DNA of 64,000 nt from Niastella vici (GTDB lineage Bacteria; Bacteroidota; Bacteroidia; Chitinophagales; Chitinophagaceae). Of the stretch, positions 55,401 through 62,555 are shown piece after piece. The first letter of the stretch is position 1; every line of letters starts with the position of its first letter. The stretch covers positions 1 to 64,000 of the forward strand of contig NZ_LVYD01000072.1 of NCBI RefSeq assembly GCF_002077945.1. The letters are read 5' to 3'. The notes under the pieces were generated by a model that was not told the DNA's origin, ran no database searches, and saw nothing but the letters and a program-made list of their open reading frames with translations. The position numbers and the translations under genes are program-made.

Positions 55401-55599
55401 GATAAAAGGCATTGCCATTACCGCTTCAGGCAGAAACCTGTTAACGATCACAGATTATGAAGGATTGGACCCCGAAGCCACTTCGGCCCAGGACAGTCAG
55501 GGTAACCGCACCGTTGGCGCAGGATCGAATATTGGGGCAGACTATTTTTCAATCCCCAACCTGCGTTCGTATCAGTTTGGCATTAACCTTCAATTCTAA
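52420..55599 (+). CDS. SusC/RagA TonB-linked outer membrane receptor
   Basis: 1059 residues with signal (KLLACLLMTCMLSTAYAQ), N-terminal carboxypeptidase-regulatory-like domain (VTGKVTDATGTPLLGISVTIKGTMSGTTTAEDGTFKLTV), plug (IILRGINSLGSSTPIILVDGVQVTDINGLDVSNVDKVEIAKGPAAGMLYGAQGANGVIQIFTKKG) and a barrel ending in LRSYQFGINLQF. It belongs to the less typical branch with VDKVEIAKGPAAGMLYGAQGANG at the plug end. The SusD gene follows after 13 bases. No sigma factor or hydrolase is linked. Confidence 0.95.
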   Translation: MKKLLACLLMTCMLSTAYAQTKTVTGKVTDATGTPLLGISVTIKGTMSGTTTAEDGTFKLTVPENAVLVVSGIGFEPTELSVRNKTAFDVMLTTEIKSLSEVVVTGTGVATEKKKLSIDVASVGNKDLSKSAILSIDQALIGKVAGAQIQTNSGEPGQKANIILRGINSLGSSTPIILVDGVQVTDINGLDVSNVDKVEIAKGPAAGMLYGAQGANGVIQIFTKKGSRNKAPSITLLSKVSIDKVILGKDKTLSAKNHHFQQDANGNILDRNGAILKPDSLGMWPEPAELDFNTDFNLKNDKTYPSNLPLYNHLEQAYQTAVSTTNSLGISGGGNKTDYSFTLSHIDQQNVLNNHLRRTNLSANLGFELFKGFTARNSTQVILQDENLLSGTYNVTDRIKFNVDDLFKGTNNNRFEMINSYPWIDFKSKYAGTDLTVVRPRDENQLNVLSEKDWHSRYSKDTRIINNSNLNYKFPHFLELDFKYGIELWNSEYQDLYKNQEKAPQVALGFWGATPKGSVRDDHSKSIYQNALSTVYVRTDFKKDFKMDVPITTTTQVSYDWRKLEYNSFYAQGLNLPQYPPANISSAALKTSGDGSFEYITFGYLVNQTIDFGSLFGITGGLRSDYNSQFGDQKKPFTFGRGTAYFRPSEILQLPSLTEWKIRAAYGAAGIPPNEFDGQYYSRQTTLSSQQLGESVGLYLPNILGNKNLQVQEVREMEVGTDITIVPKSKEWFNRINLSVTYWHKSNKNNIQYVDLAPSSGAQQIPDNLIDLTVKGADVSLDANMFTNKTVDWTLGVRFGTFKTKVDKVANGRDFVSGLFIVKQGESLGNFYTVTPLTSIDQTRPADKTRYISDAQASNYEIADGIVVNKTTKRAVLTDATDQRIVGNAYPDFTMTFINNVTLWQKLNISMQWDWYHGNEIYNLTKQWMYRDRLQKDFDKSITINGETGAFVNFYNSLYNSVQRTGWFVEKGAFWRMRDLTVTYQLGSALKVPWIKGIAITASGRNLLTITDYEGLDPEATSAQDSQGNRTVGAGSNIGADYFSIPNLRSYQFGINLQF

Positions 55600-55612
55600 A
55601 ATCTAAGATTGT

Positions 55613-57241
55613 ATGAAACGATATTTGATATATATAACAATTATTGCCATCATAGCAGGCGCCTGTAAAAAGAGCACCCTTGAATTGAACGATCCCAATA
55701 ATCCAACGCCCGACCAATCATTGATCACCGAGGCCGGGTTACAGAATTTTTCATTGGGCATTCTTCAAAAAATGATGGCGAATGTACCCGACGAGGGTAA
55801 AACCAATATTTTCCATATAGCATTAACCAACCACAGCATCATGGGCGATGAGGCCTATGTTCCTTATGGCAATTATGGATTGCGGTGGGTTGACCAGGTT
55901 TACAAGATCACACTGCCCAGCGGTACGGTGATCACTAACCCCAATGGTGTTGATCAAAAAACACAGCTGAAAGGATTTGATTCAAGAGATGCGGGGGAAC
56001 GCAATGCGTTCCTGTACGAATGGGCTTCCTGTTATTATATCATTGGGCAGGCCAATCAACTGCTGGCAGCGCTCGATAACCCGGCCCTCACCCTCACCGG
56101 GGATGCTACAAACAAGAAGAACATTTTCAAAGCCTGGGCATTATGGTGGAAAGGCTATGCTTATTCGCGCATTGGCTCCATGTACCTGGCCGGTGTTATC
56201 ACCAATGATGTTGGTAAAACAAACGGTGATTTTGTTGACCATACAGCCATTATGGCCGAAGCAGATAAAGTATTGACCGATTGCCTCACCACGTTAAATT
56301 CGGTTTCAGCAGGGGCCGACTACAATACTACCATGACGGCCATTGTAGCTTCTTTTGATGATAACAAGAAGATTGTAACAACCGATATGTGGAAACGGCA
56401 GGTGTATTCATTACAAGCCCGCAATTTACTGGTGAATAAGAAAATACCGGAGATGACCACAGCCAACTGGCAGCAGATCATAACGCTTACCAACCAGGGC
56501 ATACAGGCCACTGATAATGTCTTTAAGTTTGGGATGGACCCCAGCGGCAGCAATGATGTAAGCCTGGGATTCTACCATCCCTATGCATTTATTGGTGAAG
56601 TGCAACAATTTTCATTTGTAAGCGAACGCCTGGTACAGGAATTTAAGGCCAATGATAACCGGTTGAAGAAAGGGTTTGTTCCTTTTTCGGTACCTAAAGT
56701 AAATGAAAGAGGCCGCGGCTTACAGTTTGGTACGCGGTGGAATCCGGTATTTATTGAAAATGGCGGGTTGTATGCCACCGGGGATAACAGGGGTACCGTT
56801 CCCTGGGCATGCAGTTATGAAGAAAATGCACTGATGAAAGCAGAAGCGTTGATACGTACCGGTAGTACAGAGCTTGGTTTGCAACTGGTTGATGCGGTGC
56901 GTGATTTCCAGAATTCCGGTCTGGCGCATGTGGCCGGCACCAGCTTAAATGCAACGCAGGCCCTCGAAGAATACAGGCGCGAAAGAAGAGTTGCGCTCTT
57001 CCTGTGGGGCACCGCATTTTACGATGCAAGGCGCTGGGGTGTTACCAAACCAGCTGCACAAGGCGGTGGCAGGGCCAATGCCATAGTTATTGTTCCCGGC
57101 AATTTGTTGAGCCCCCCACAATCGGGTTCAATACCCACCCCCTGCTTTATGGAGTATAATTATATGGATTACTGGGATGTGCCCCAGAACGAACTTGATT
57201 TTAATACACCGGGGAATATCAATATCCCGTTAAAGAATTAA
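55613..57241 (+). CDS. RagB/SusD family nutrient-binding lipoprotein
   Basis: 542 residues with a lipoprotein signal (IYITIIAIIAGACKK, lipid cysteine at about 18). The helical TPR-like scaffold includes SCYYIIGQANQLLAALDNPAL and FKAWALWWKGYAYSRIGSMYLAG; the C-terminal EEYRRERRVALFLWGTAFYDARRWGVTKP is the SusD C-terminal block. Partner of the preceding SusC. The substrate is unknown. The pair ends at a long terminator. Confidence 0.93.
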   Translation: MKRYLIYITIIAIIAGACKKSTLELNDPNNPTPDQSLITEAGLQNFSLGILQKMMANVPDEGKTNIFHIALTNHSIMGDEAYVPYGNYGLRWVDQVYKITLPSGTVITNPNGVDQKTQLKGFDSRDAGERNAFLYEWASCYYIIGQANQLLAALDNPALTLTGDATNKKNIFKAWALWWKGYAYSRIGSMYLAGVITNDVGKTNGDFVDHTAIMAEADKVLTDCLTTLNSVSAGADYNTTMTAIVASFDDNKKIVTTDMWKRQVYSLQARNLLVNKKIPEMTTANWQQIITLTNQGIQATDNVFKFGMDPSGSNDVSLGFYHPYAFIGEVQQFSFVSERLVQEFKANDNRLKKGFVPFSVPKVNERGRGLQFGTRWNPVFIENGGLYATGDNRGTVPWACSYEENALMKAEALIRTGSTELGLQLVDAVRDFQNSGLAHVAGTSLNATQALEEYRRERRVALFLWGTAFYDARRWGVTKPAAQGGGRANAIVIVPGNLLSPPQSGSIPTPCFMEYNYMDYWDVPQNELDFNTPGNINIPLKN

Positions 57242-57294
57242 GACTATGAAATAAAGATCTTTTCCTGTTGATGTAAGGTTGTTTGCGAAGGCCA

Positions 57295-57346
57295 GCTCTC
57301 CTGCCACTCCTCTCAAAAGGAGTTATTGGTGGGAGAGCTTTTTTAA
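57295..57346 (+). terminator. Terminator of the second SusC/SusD pair
   Basis: AGCTCTCC at 57295-57302 pairs with GGAGAGCT at 57333-57340 through an inner CCA/TGG and CTCCT/AGGAG stem; TTTTTT follows. Confidence 0.85.
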
Positions 57347-57378
57347 TATAGTAGGTTGAACGGGCGTCAACGGGCTCA

Positions 57379-57741
57379 TTAACCGATCATGCTTTTAACC
57401 GTTGAAACGAGTTGATCGCCCACTGCATCTTTTGACAGCAAGGCAGTAGCGCCCGACCGCTTCAGATAGTCGGCATCGTGGGCATTGTTTGAATCGAATA
57501 ATACGATAGGAATATGTTGATAGGCAGCATGCAGGCGAATGGAATTAATAAGCCCCAACCCATCGAGCTTTGGCATATTCAGGTCTGTAATGACCAGGTC
57601 AATATGCTGGCCGTCGAAATGCTTCAGGGCATCCTGACCATCAATACCAGCCAGGGTAGTATAGCCTTCCTGCTCAAGGGTGAACCTTATCATCTGCACT
57701 ACAAAATCAGAATCATCAACTATCAGAACGGTTTTATTCAT
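57379..57741 (-). CDS. Stand-alone response-regulator receiver protein
   Basis: 120 residues, a single CheY-like domain. The acidic pocket (IVDDSD) and phospho-acceptor (LVITDLNMPKLDG) are intact. The usual Thr/Ser after strand 4 is changed: IPIVLFDSNNAHD has Asp where T/S is expected, and the conserved Lys-Pro is Lys-Asp (LLSKDAV). These two changes should alter phosphorylation-driven switching. No histidine kinase is nearby. Confidence 0.88.
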   Translation of the reverse strand: MNKTVLIVDDSDFVVQMIRFTLEQEGYTTLAGIDGQDALKHFDGQHIDLVITDLNMPKLDGLGLINSIRLHAAYQHIPIVLFDSNNAHDADYLKRSGATALLSKDAVGDQLVSTVKSMIG

Positions 57742-57987
57742 AAAAAGGAGATTTGGATTTCAACAGGCCGTTACAACATTGTTGTTGCAGCAACTGTAAA
57801 AACAATCTAACGCCTGAGATGGCCGGAACTCCTATTTGCGGGATGGTAATTATTAAGCGGTTACTGGTTTATATGTAGCCTGCCAATGTGTAACCACTAT
57901 AGTTGAGATGTGTATGAAAAGCGAGATGTGCTGACGGCAGCGAAAGCAAACGGTAACCGGCAGGGGGGCAACAATTAGGGTAAGTAC

Positions 57988-58656
57988 TTATTTTAAAAAA
58001 CGGGCTTCCACACTAAAGATGGCCAGCACATCGTCCCAATTACGGCTGATCTCAGGATAATTTTTATTTTCGGCCGTTAGTATAATGCTGTTGGTTTCGG
58101 ATGAAGGGCGCACCTTCCTTAATAGGCCTTTTTTGTTCTTATCAACTATATAATAACAATAACCGGCGTTAATGATCCTGGTAAAGCGTAGTTTTTTGAG
58201 TGCAATATGGCCGCCGTTCTTATAATCTGGTTCCATGCTATCATCCGTGATGGGGATCACACAATCCACAACGCCTATAAATGGTGCTTCAATTTTCCAG
58301 CCAACCAAAACGGGTTTATCCTTTACCGTTATAACAGAACCGGGAGCGTTATTATTATCAGTTATAGAAAGGGCGTCATCGTCCTGGGCCAGAAAAATAC
58401 CGCACAGGGCAGCAGGAGCAGCTTGAATACGTTGGGTAGAACCGTTGGAGCGGGGTTCTTCATAAACATGGCCAGTAGCATTTTCCATTTTATCGAGATA
58501 CTGAACCAGTTTAGTATATAATGTAAAGTCGCTGGGCTTGGTACCTTTTTCCCACTTATAAAGATTCTCTTTAGAAATGCCGGTTGCCGCAGCAACAGCG
58601 GGCATTTTTATTTTCTTTCGTTTCCTGAACTCTTTTAACCTGATGCCAATTTCCAT
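57988..58656 (-). CDS. XRE-type repressor with S24-like C-terminal domain
   Basis: 222 residues. HTH domain: MEIGIRLKEFRKRKKIKMPAVAAATGISKENLYKWEKGTKPSDFTLYTKLVQYLDKMEN. The C-terminal half is S24/LexA-like: VIPITDDSMEPDYKNGGHIALKKLRFTRIINAGYCYYIVDKNKKGLLRKVRP. The serine (DDSM) is present, but the lysine expected in V-K-R-like strand is R-K here and no Ala-Gly cleavage site is obvious, so autocleavage may be lost. It is divergent from a small Cro-like gene with a palindrome between them, a phage-type switch. Paralog of the gene at 59277-59936. Confidence 0.9.
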   Translation of the reverse strand: MEIGIRLKEFRKRKKIKMPAVAAATGISKENLYKWEKGTKPSDFTLYTKLVQYLDKMENATGHVYEEPRSNGSTQRIQAAPAALCGIFLAQDDDALSITDNNNAPGSVITVKDKPVLVGWKIEAPFIGVVDCVIPITDDSMEPDYKNGGHIALKKLRFTRIINAGYCYYIVDKNKKGLLRKVRPSSETNSIILTAENKNYPEISRNWDDVLAIFSVEARFLK

Positions 58657-58712
58657 TGATAAGAATCAATTAAGTGAGAATTAGTAAGAAATTACACTTA
58701 CACATTATACAA

Positions 58713-58730
58713 AATGGAATATTTTCCATT
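58713..58730. promoter_or_regulatory. Candidate operator in the repressor/Cro-like divergent promoter
   Basis: AATGGAA-TATT-TTCCATT: perfect 7-bp arms around a 4-base centre. It directly precedes the word TATCTTTA (58730-58737), near the promoter consensus, in front of the Cro-like gene. It is the most likely binding site of the S24 repressor. Confidence 0.6.
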
Positions 58731-58770
58731 ATCTTTATATAGCAAAATTACTGTACCAAATTAAGAAATA

Positions 58771-58977
58771 ATGAAACTCAGCCAAAAAGCATTAAAGGCA
58801 ATCAATAATCCAGTTACCCGTCGCCGCTTGATGGATGTGCTTGGCTGTACGGAGTTCACTATTGCCAGATACATTCAAAAGAACAGTGATAACCTTACCA
58901 AAGCAGCAGCTTTACAGGTAATTAGAGAAGCAACCGGGCTACGGGACGAAGAGATACTGGAAGTGGAAAAAAGTTAG
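58771..58977 (+). CDS. Small Cro-like helix-turn-helix protein
   Basis: 68 residues, fully helical: NPVTRRRLMDVLGCTEFTIARYIQKNSDNLTKAAALQVIREATGLRDEEILE resembles small phage-type DNA-binding proteins with a recognition helix TEFTIARYIQ. It is divergent from the S24 repressor, with 114 bases between start codons. I infer a CI/Cro-like pair, though no phage genes follow. A terminator lies about 85 bases after its stop. Confidence 0.75.
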   Translation: MKLSQKALKAINNPVTRRRLMDVLGCTEFTIARYIQKNSDNLTKAAALQVIREATGLRDEEILEVEKS

Positions 58978-59060
58978 CCGGTATATCAATAAAGGGCAAA
59001 ACGATTAAACCATTCCATGATCCGTTCTCTATTGGTTTGTTTTCCAATTTCTTCCACACT

Positions 59061-59112
59061 GTTTAAATGAATAAAACAGGCCCAAATATTTCTGGACCTG
59101 TTTTATTTAAAC
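59061..59112. terminator. Long-stem bidirectional terminator
   Basis: GTTTAAAT and ATTTAAAC enclose AATAAAACAGG and CCTGTTTTATT, giving a long nearly perfect stem with T runs on both strands. Confidence 0.85.
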
Positions 59113-59276
59113 AAATTACAATTTGCATTGAAGCACGCACGGTACACTTTACCAGAGAATTTCTATTACTTAAAACAATTAAGCAATCGTGCTGTACTAA
59201 AAAGCTTAAAAAAAAAGTTGTGTATTTAGTTTAAACCGGGAAGAAAAGGGTCAACTTTATGAAATTGTTATATATT

Positions 59277-59936
59277 TTAATATTTTAATATTCCTGCAAT
59301 GACGCGGAAGATAGCTTCAATTTGCGTCCATTGGCGGTGAATAGGCGGGAACTTTTCCTGATCGGGGTTATCAGAGACCAATCGTAAGCTGTTATCAGTT
59401 TCGCCCTGGTAAATGCGCCGGACAATGCCCTGCCAGTTTTTATCGATGAGGTAGTAGTGTAATCCCCAATCAAGAATTCTGTAATCGTTCAGGCGAATGA
59501 TGCCTACCCGGCAACCGTTTATAAAAGTGGGCGCCATGCTTTCGCCGGTTACTTCTATTACGCCTTCTACCGGCCCCAGGAAGGGCGCATTGATGCGGTC
59601 GACAATTAGTTCAGGTTCATTATTGTGGAAGGTAATGGTGCCGGCAAGGGCTTTGCCTTCGGTTTGCGGAACAGGTAACCGGTTGCGGTTCAACGGCAGA
59701 CGCAGGGTAGCAGGTTTTTGGTTCTCTATTTCAAGCTGTTCTTCTTCCAGCTTGTTTTCCAGTTTATCGAGATATGCCTTCAATTTGAAGTAATCGTTCA
59801 GGTCGCTTGGTTTGGTACCTTTTTCCCATTTATATAAAGTTTCCTTTGCAATACCGGTGAGGGCTGCAATGAAAGGCATCTTCATCTTTGACCTTTCCCG
59901 GAAGGCTTTCAGTCTTTGTCCGATGTGATAATCCAT
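59277..59936 (-). CDS. XRE-type repressor with S24-like C-terminal domain (paralog)
   Basis: 219 residues from the ATG at 59936. The 45 codons of frame upstream do not look like the family. HTH: MDYHIGQRLKAFRERSKMKMPFIAALTGIAKETLYKWEKGTKPSDLNDYFKLKAYLDKLEN, closely parallel to that of the other repressor. S24-like half: VIEVTGESMAPTFINGCRVGIIRLNDYRILDWGLHYYLIDKNWQGIVRRIY. The serine is kept (GESM), while the lysine position reads Arg (VRRI). A promoter-like box and a motif shared with other promoters precede it. Confidence 0.9.
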   Translation of the reverse strand: MDYHIGQRLKAFRERSKMKMPFIAALTGIAKETLYKWEKGTKPSDLNDYFKLKAYLDKLENKLEEEQLEIENQKPATLRLPLNRNRLPVPQTEGKALAGTITFHNNEPELIVDRINAPFLGPVEGVIEVTGESMAPTFINGCRVGIIRLNDYRILDWGLHYYLIDKNWQGIVRRIYQGETDNSLRLVSDNPDQEKFPPIHRQWTQIEAIFRVIAGILKY

Positions 59937-60068
59937 TGAATTGTAATTCAGGGCTACAAGGGTTAACCAGCAAATACGCTTGACCTGGAGCAAATAATGT
60001 AATTCTTTACAAAATATCAGTAAAACAGGGTTTAATTGTAAACCCGTCCACTGACCTGGTTTCCAATA

Positions 60069-60095
60069 CAAAGGTATAAATTCTAATAAATTCCA
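60069..60095 (-). promoter_or_regulatory. Promoter box and possible operator of the second S24 repressor
   Basis: On the minus strand TACCTTTG (60069-60076) fits TAnnTTTG. Directly upstream of it lies TGGAATTTATTAGAATT (60079-60095), containing a TGGAAT half-site like that at 58.7 kb and the word ATTAGAAT/ATTCTAAT shared with 50.2 kb. Confidence 0.5.
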
Positions 60096-60096
60096 C

Positions 60097-60733
60097 TATT
60101 TATTCCGGCAAATCTGGAACTTTATTGATCGCCGTCATTTATACACTTCCTGAACAGGTTCTTTAAAATAATATAATATCCCTGTTACAACCACTACAGA
60201 ACGTTCAGGCAATTAACAGGCTGGTGCAGGGAGTACGCCAGGGATCACAAATTGTTAACCGATGACAATTGTCAGAATGGTGCCAAAACACCGGCGCCTG
60301 GTGTGGGCAAAGATGCAAGCACTAACGGTATCGCTGAGCAGAAATAGCTGGTAATGGGCGCATTGTGGGCCACCATGGCATCACGCATCTGCGCCAGCGC
60401 TTTGAGCCGAAGCATCGGTTAGCGCAAGGCAGGTGAATATGTGCAATAAAAGGTTAACAGAGAACGAATAACCGAAGATTGGCATTAGTATGCTGAAAAT
60501 GAAAAAATTAAGTATACCGGTGTTGCGTATCCCTACCGCGCCGGTATACTTTTAATATTTAATTAAATAAATGACCTTTATCATTATCAGAAAAAAAACT
60601 ACATTTGATTTGTAGCGACTCCTCCCCTGCTAATAAATGTCCGTCCTTATAAAACAGTATTTCCGGTATTGATATAGTGACACAGTTCAAGGCATAAGCG
60701 CACAATAATAAACCTTTATCTTAAAATTATCGT
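60097..60733. other. Gene-free region before the minimal AraC gene
   Basis: About 640 bases. The part 60230-60440 is GC-richer than its surroundings and has open but start-less frames on both strands, so it may be a decayed gene. I could not name one. A strong hairpin lies at 60511-60550. Confidence 0.45.
60511..60554. terminator. Hairpin with 10-bp perfect stem
   Basis: AGTATACCGG (60511-60520) and CCGGTATACT (60541-60550), followed by TTTAAT on the plus strand and TTAATTTTTT on the minus strand. No gene on either strand clearly uses it. Confidence 0.65.
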
Positions 60734-61111
60734 ATGAGCCAGAAACGTTTGAGGAGCACATTCCAGGAGGCCATTCATTCCATTAAAGACTACATTGACC
60801 AGCATCCGCTGGAAATTAAAACGATCGAGGAACTCATTCTCAAAACACATTCACAAATCGGTATCAATTTGCTTCACCAGGGATTCCGGCAGTTGTACGG
60901 GACCAGGATCAAGGAGTATGAGCTTAGGAAAAGGCTGGAAGCCGCGGCAAGTTTGCTGCAGAACGATGAGTTCACCATGCAGGAGATCACTGCCAAATGC
61001 GGTTACAGTTCACAGAGTTCGTTTGTACGGGCGTTCAAGGACGTACATGGTATTACACCGGGGCAATGGCGTAACCGGTACGTTCAACTGTTATTTCAGG
61101 ATCCATACTAA
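60734..61111 (+). CDS. Minimal AraC-type DNA-binding protein
   Basis: 125 residues consisting only of the double helix-turn-helix, without a sensor domain: NLLHQGFRQLYGTRIKEYELRKRLEAAASLLQNDEFTMQEITAKCGYSSQSSFVRAFKDVHGITPGQWRNRY. Like SoxS/MarA-sized proteins it is probably controlled by its own level. It is the nearest regulator to the small exported-protein genes that follow on the same strand, so it may control them. Confidence 0.9.
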   Translation: MSQKRLRSTFQEAIHSIKDYIDQHPLEIKTIEELILKTHSQIGINLLHQGFRQLYGTRIKEYELRKRLEAAASLLQNDEFTMQEITAKCGYSSQSSFVRAFKDVHGITPGQWRNRYVQLLFQDPY

Positions 61112-61149
61112 CCATCACAAACTTATTGGTATTGTATCAACAAGCTGTT

Positions 61150-61195
61150 GCAGGCAGATCATTATACATGCAATGGGGGGTGATGATTTGCCTGC
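61150..61195. repeat. Long stem-loop downstream of the AraC-type gene
   Basis: GCAGGCAGATCAT (61150-61162) and ATGATTTGCCTGC (61183-61195) pair over 13 bases with one mismatch, around a loop containing six G. No T run follows, so it is not a normal terminator. Confidence 0.5.
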
Positions 61196-61277
61196 GGCAG
61201 TGATGCGTGATACATTGTCTACTGCTTTTCGCTGAACTGCAGATGGGGATTGTATTGTGCAAATAGAAGAAACAAAG

Positions 61278-61306
61278 GTGTGATTTTGTATAAAAAAAGT
61301 GCAAAC
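61278..61306 (+). repeat. 29-bp direct repeat, copy 1
   Basis: The motif GTGTGATTTTGTATAAAAAA followed by AGTGCAAAC recurs at 61895-61923 with one substitution. Both copies lie upstream of short plus-strand frames, so it may be part of a promoter or leader. Confidence 0.75.
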
Positions 61307-61434
61307 GGGAGAAATTCACGGTCGTAACTTAAGCCCCGGTGAAAACGAATACAATTTAACTTTGTATAACAGGGCGGGCCGAAAACCTGTAAGAGAGTAG
61401 GCGTATCGTTAACTATTAAAACCTTATCATTATT

Positions 61435-61884
61435 ATGAAGCGCTTGAAAGTTCGTTTAGCTTCTGTAACCTTTTCTCTTCTAATTGTGTCAGCTTTCCCC
61501 TATGCTACACATATTAAAAAACCAACTACAACAGTTACCTATTATTATAACTGTGGCACAGGCTTATCACGTGGTACAATTAATCCAGGCACTCAGGTCT
61601 TAATTGAAAGCGAAGTAAAGAAGGCCGCTAATTGGGTCACTGCATTCCATGCAAGCAGCCCGGGTGGCAATCTTAACTCCATAACATTTGACCAGGAAAC
61701 TGACAATGTTTCTGATGGAATCGCAGATGGTCAATATTCACTTCAGGAAGCAATTGATGCTGTATGGACAGAATATACCAGGAGTTCACAATTTAATCTG
61801 CCTGCAAATGGCAACTGTTTTACACCGCCTGTAGAAGGCGCATCAGCAATCTGTATTGGAAGAGCGGCTGGTGATTGCAGATAA
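61435..61884 (+). CDS. Small exported protein of unknown family
   Basis: 149 residues with a signal peptide (VRLASVTFSLLIVSAFPYATH). The mature part carries four cysteines (YYNCGTG, GNCFTPP, AICIGRAAGDC), which could form disulfides outside the cytoplasm, and the helix SLQEAIDAVWTEYTRSS. I do not recognise a family. The sequence before its start (GAGTAGGCG ... TTAACTATTAAA) resembles that before the exported protein at 63348. It is the first of a small group of exported or membrane proteins. Confidence 0.7.
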   Translation: MKRLKVRLASVTFSLLIVSAFPYATHIKKPTTTVTYYYNCGTGLSRGTINPGTQVLIESEVKKAANWVTAFHASSPGGNLNSITFDQETDNVSDGIADGQYSLQEAIDAVWTEYTRSSQFNLPANGNCFTPPVEGASAICIGRAAGDCR

Positions 61885-61894
61885 AATAATCATC

Positions 61895-61923
61895 GTGTGA
61901 TTTTGTATAAAAAAAATGCAAAC
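61895..61923 (+). repeat. 29-bp direct repeat, copy 2
   Basis: Second copy of the 61278-61306 motif, 11 bases after the stop of the exported-protein gene and 23 bases before the short frame at 61946. Confidence 0.75.
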
Positions 61924-61945
61924 AGCGAAAATGTAGGAATGTAAA

Positions 61946-62062
61946 TTGCAACAGCTAATTGATAGAGCAATTGAAACGGATCTAAGAAAAGAAATCACAG
62001 AAAGAAACAACAGTCATCAGGAGATATACCAATCAACAACGGCCTTTCTTGATCTATTATAG
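61946..62062 (+). CDS. Candidate 38-residue helical peptide
   Basis: A TTG-start frame encodes an amphipathic, charged helix-like sequence (QQLIDRAIETDLRKEITERN...HQEIYQSTTAFLDLL). Codon use and composition look protein-like, and a T-rich stretch follows. The start codon is weak and the frame is preceded by a stop, so it could be a gene remnant instead. Confidence 0.35.
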   Translation: MQQLIDRAIETDLRKEITERNNSHQEIYQSTTAFLDLL

Positions 62063-62194
62063 AAGGTTTTTAACAGTGGCTTGCTGTGCTGCCTTTTTTA
62101 TTTAATTAAGGCACCCTGCAGTAAGCTAGACTAACCAACAGCAGTACTTTTGAAATTATAACGCCAATATCTATCACACTTGAAACGTGTAAAA

Positions 62195-62350
62195 ATGGTA
62201 AAAAAAAATGCAAATGCGATAAATTTAGTGAGCTATCTTGCATACACAATAGCACGCACAAGTACAGAACCGATTATAATATTTCAACTACCAAAACGCG
62301 GTTCACGAGATATAAGCCTTCTAATAATGAATGATTCAGTTTGCAATTAA
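62195..62350 (+). CDS. Candidate 51-residue small protein overlapping the 194-bp repeat
   Basis: ATG-start frame (MVKKNANAINLVSYLAYTIA...) with a mildly hydrophobic middle; its second half lies inside repeat copy 1. A TACTTTTG box (62145-62152) lies 43 bases upstream. In copy 2 the matching frame has no start and its stop codon is changed, so coding is uncertain. Confidence 0.3.
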   Translation: MVKKNANAINLVSYLAYTIARTSTEPIIIFQLPKRGSRDISLLIMNDSVCN

Positions 62351-62485
62351 TTTCCGTAACGCCAGCCCATAGATTCTTAGGCAGCAATGCCAGCCGTAAC
62401 AAGCAGAAGAACCTTTACATACATACTCATTAAACTATTATAGAAATAGTTAACCGGGATGATTTTGCCCGGAGATAAACCTTAG
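62292..62485 (+). repeat. 194-bp direct repeat, copy 1
   Basis: From CAAAACGCGGTTCACGAGAT to GATAAACCTTAG; about 90% identical to copy 2. It ends with a hairpin CCGGG...CCCGG just before a short ATG frame. See copy 2. Confidence 0.9.
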
Positions 62486-62489
62486 TGAT

Positions 62490-62555
62490 ATGAAAAATAA
62501 AACCTTATCAGGCAAAACGCGGTTCACGAGATATAAGCCTTCTAATAATGAATGA
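62490..62555 (+). CDS. Candidate 21-residue basic peptide between the repeat copies
   Basis: ATG-start frame reading MKNKTLSGKTRFTRYKPSNN then Glu and stop. It starts 5 bases after repeat copy 1 and ends inside copy 2. It may be a real very short gene or the result of repeat duplication interrupting a longer one. Confidence 0.3.
   Translation: MKNKTLSGKTRFTRYKPSNNE

Noticed and set aside
60230-60440. Open frames on both strands in a GC-richer block
   Set aside because: No start codon on the plus strand, only a 49-codon frame on the minus strand, and no recognised similarity; at best a decayed gene.
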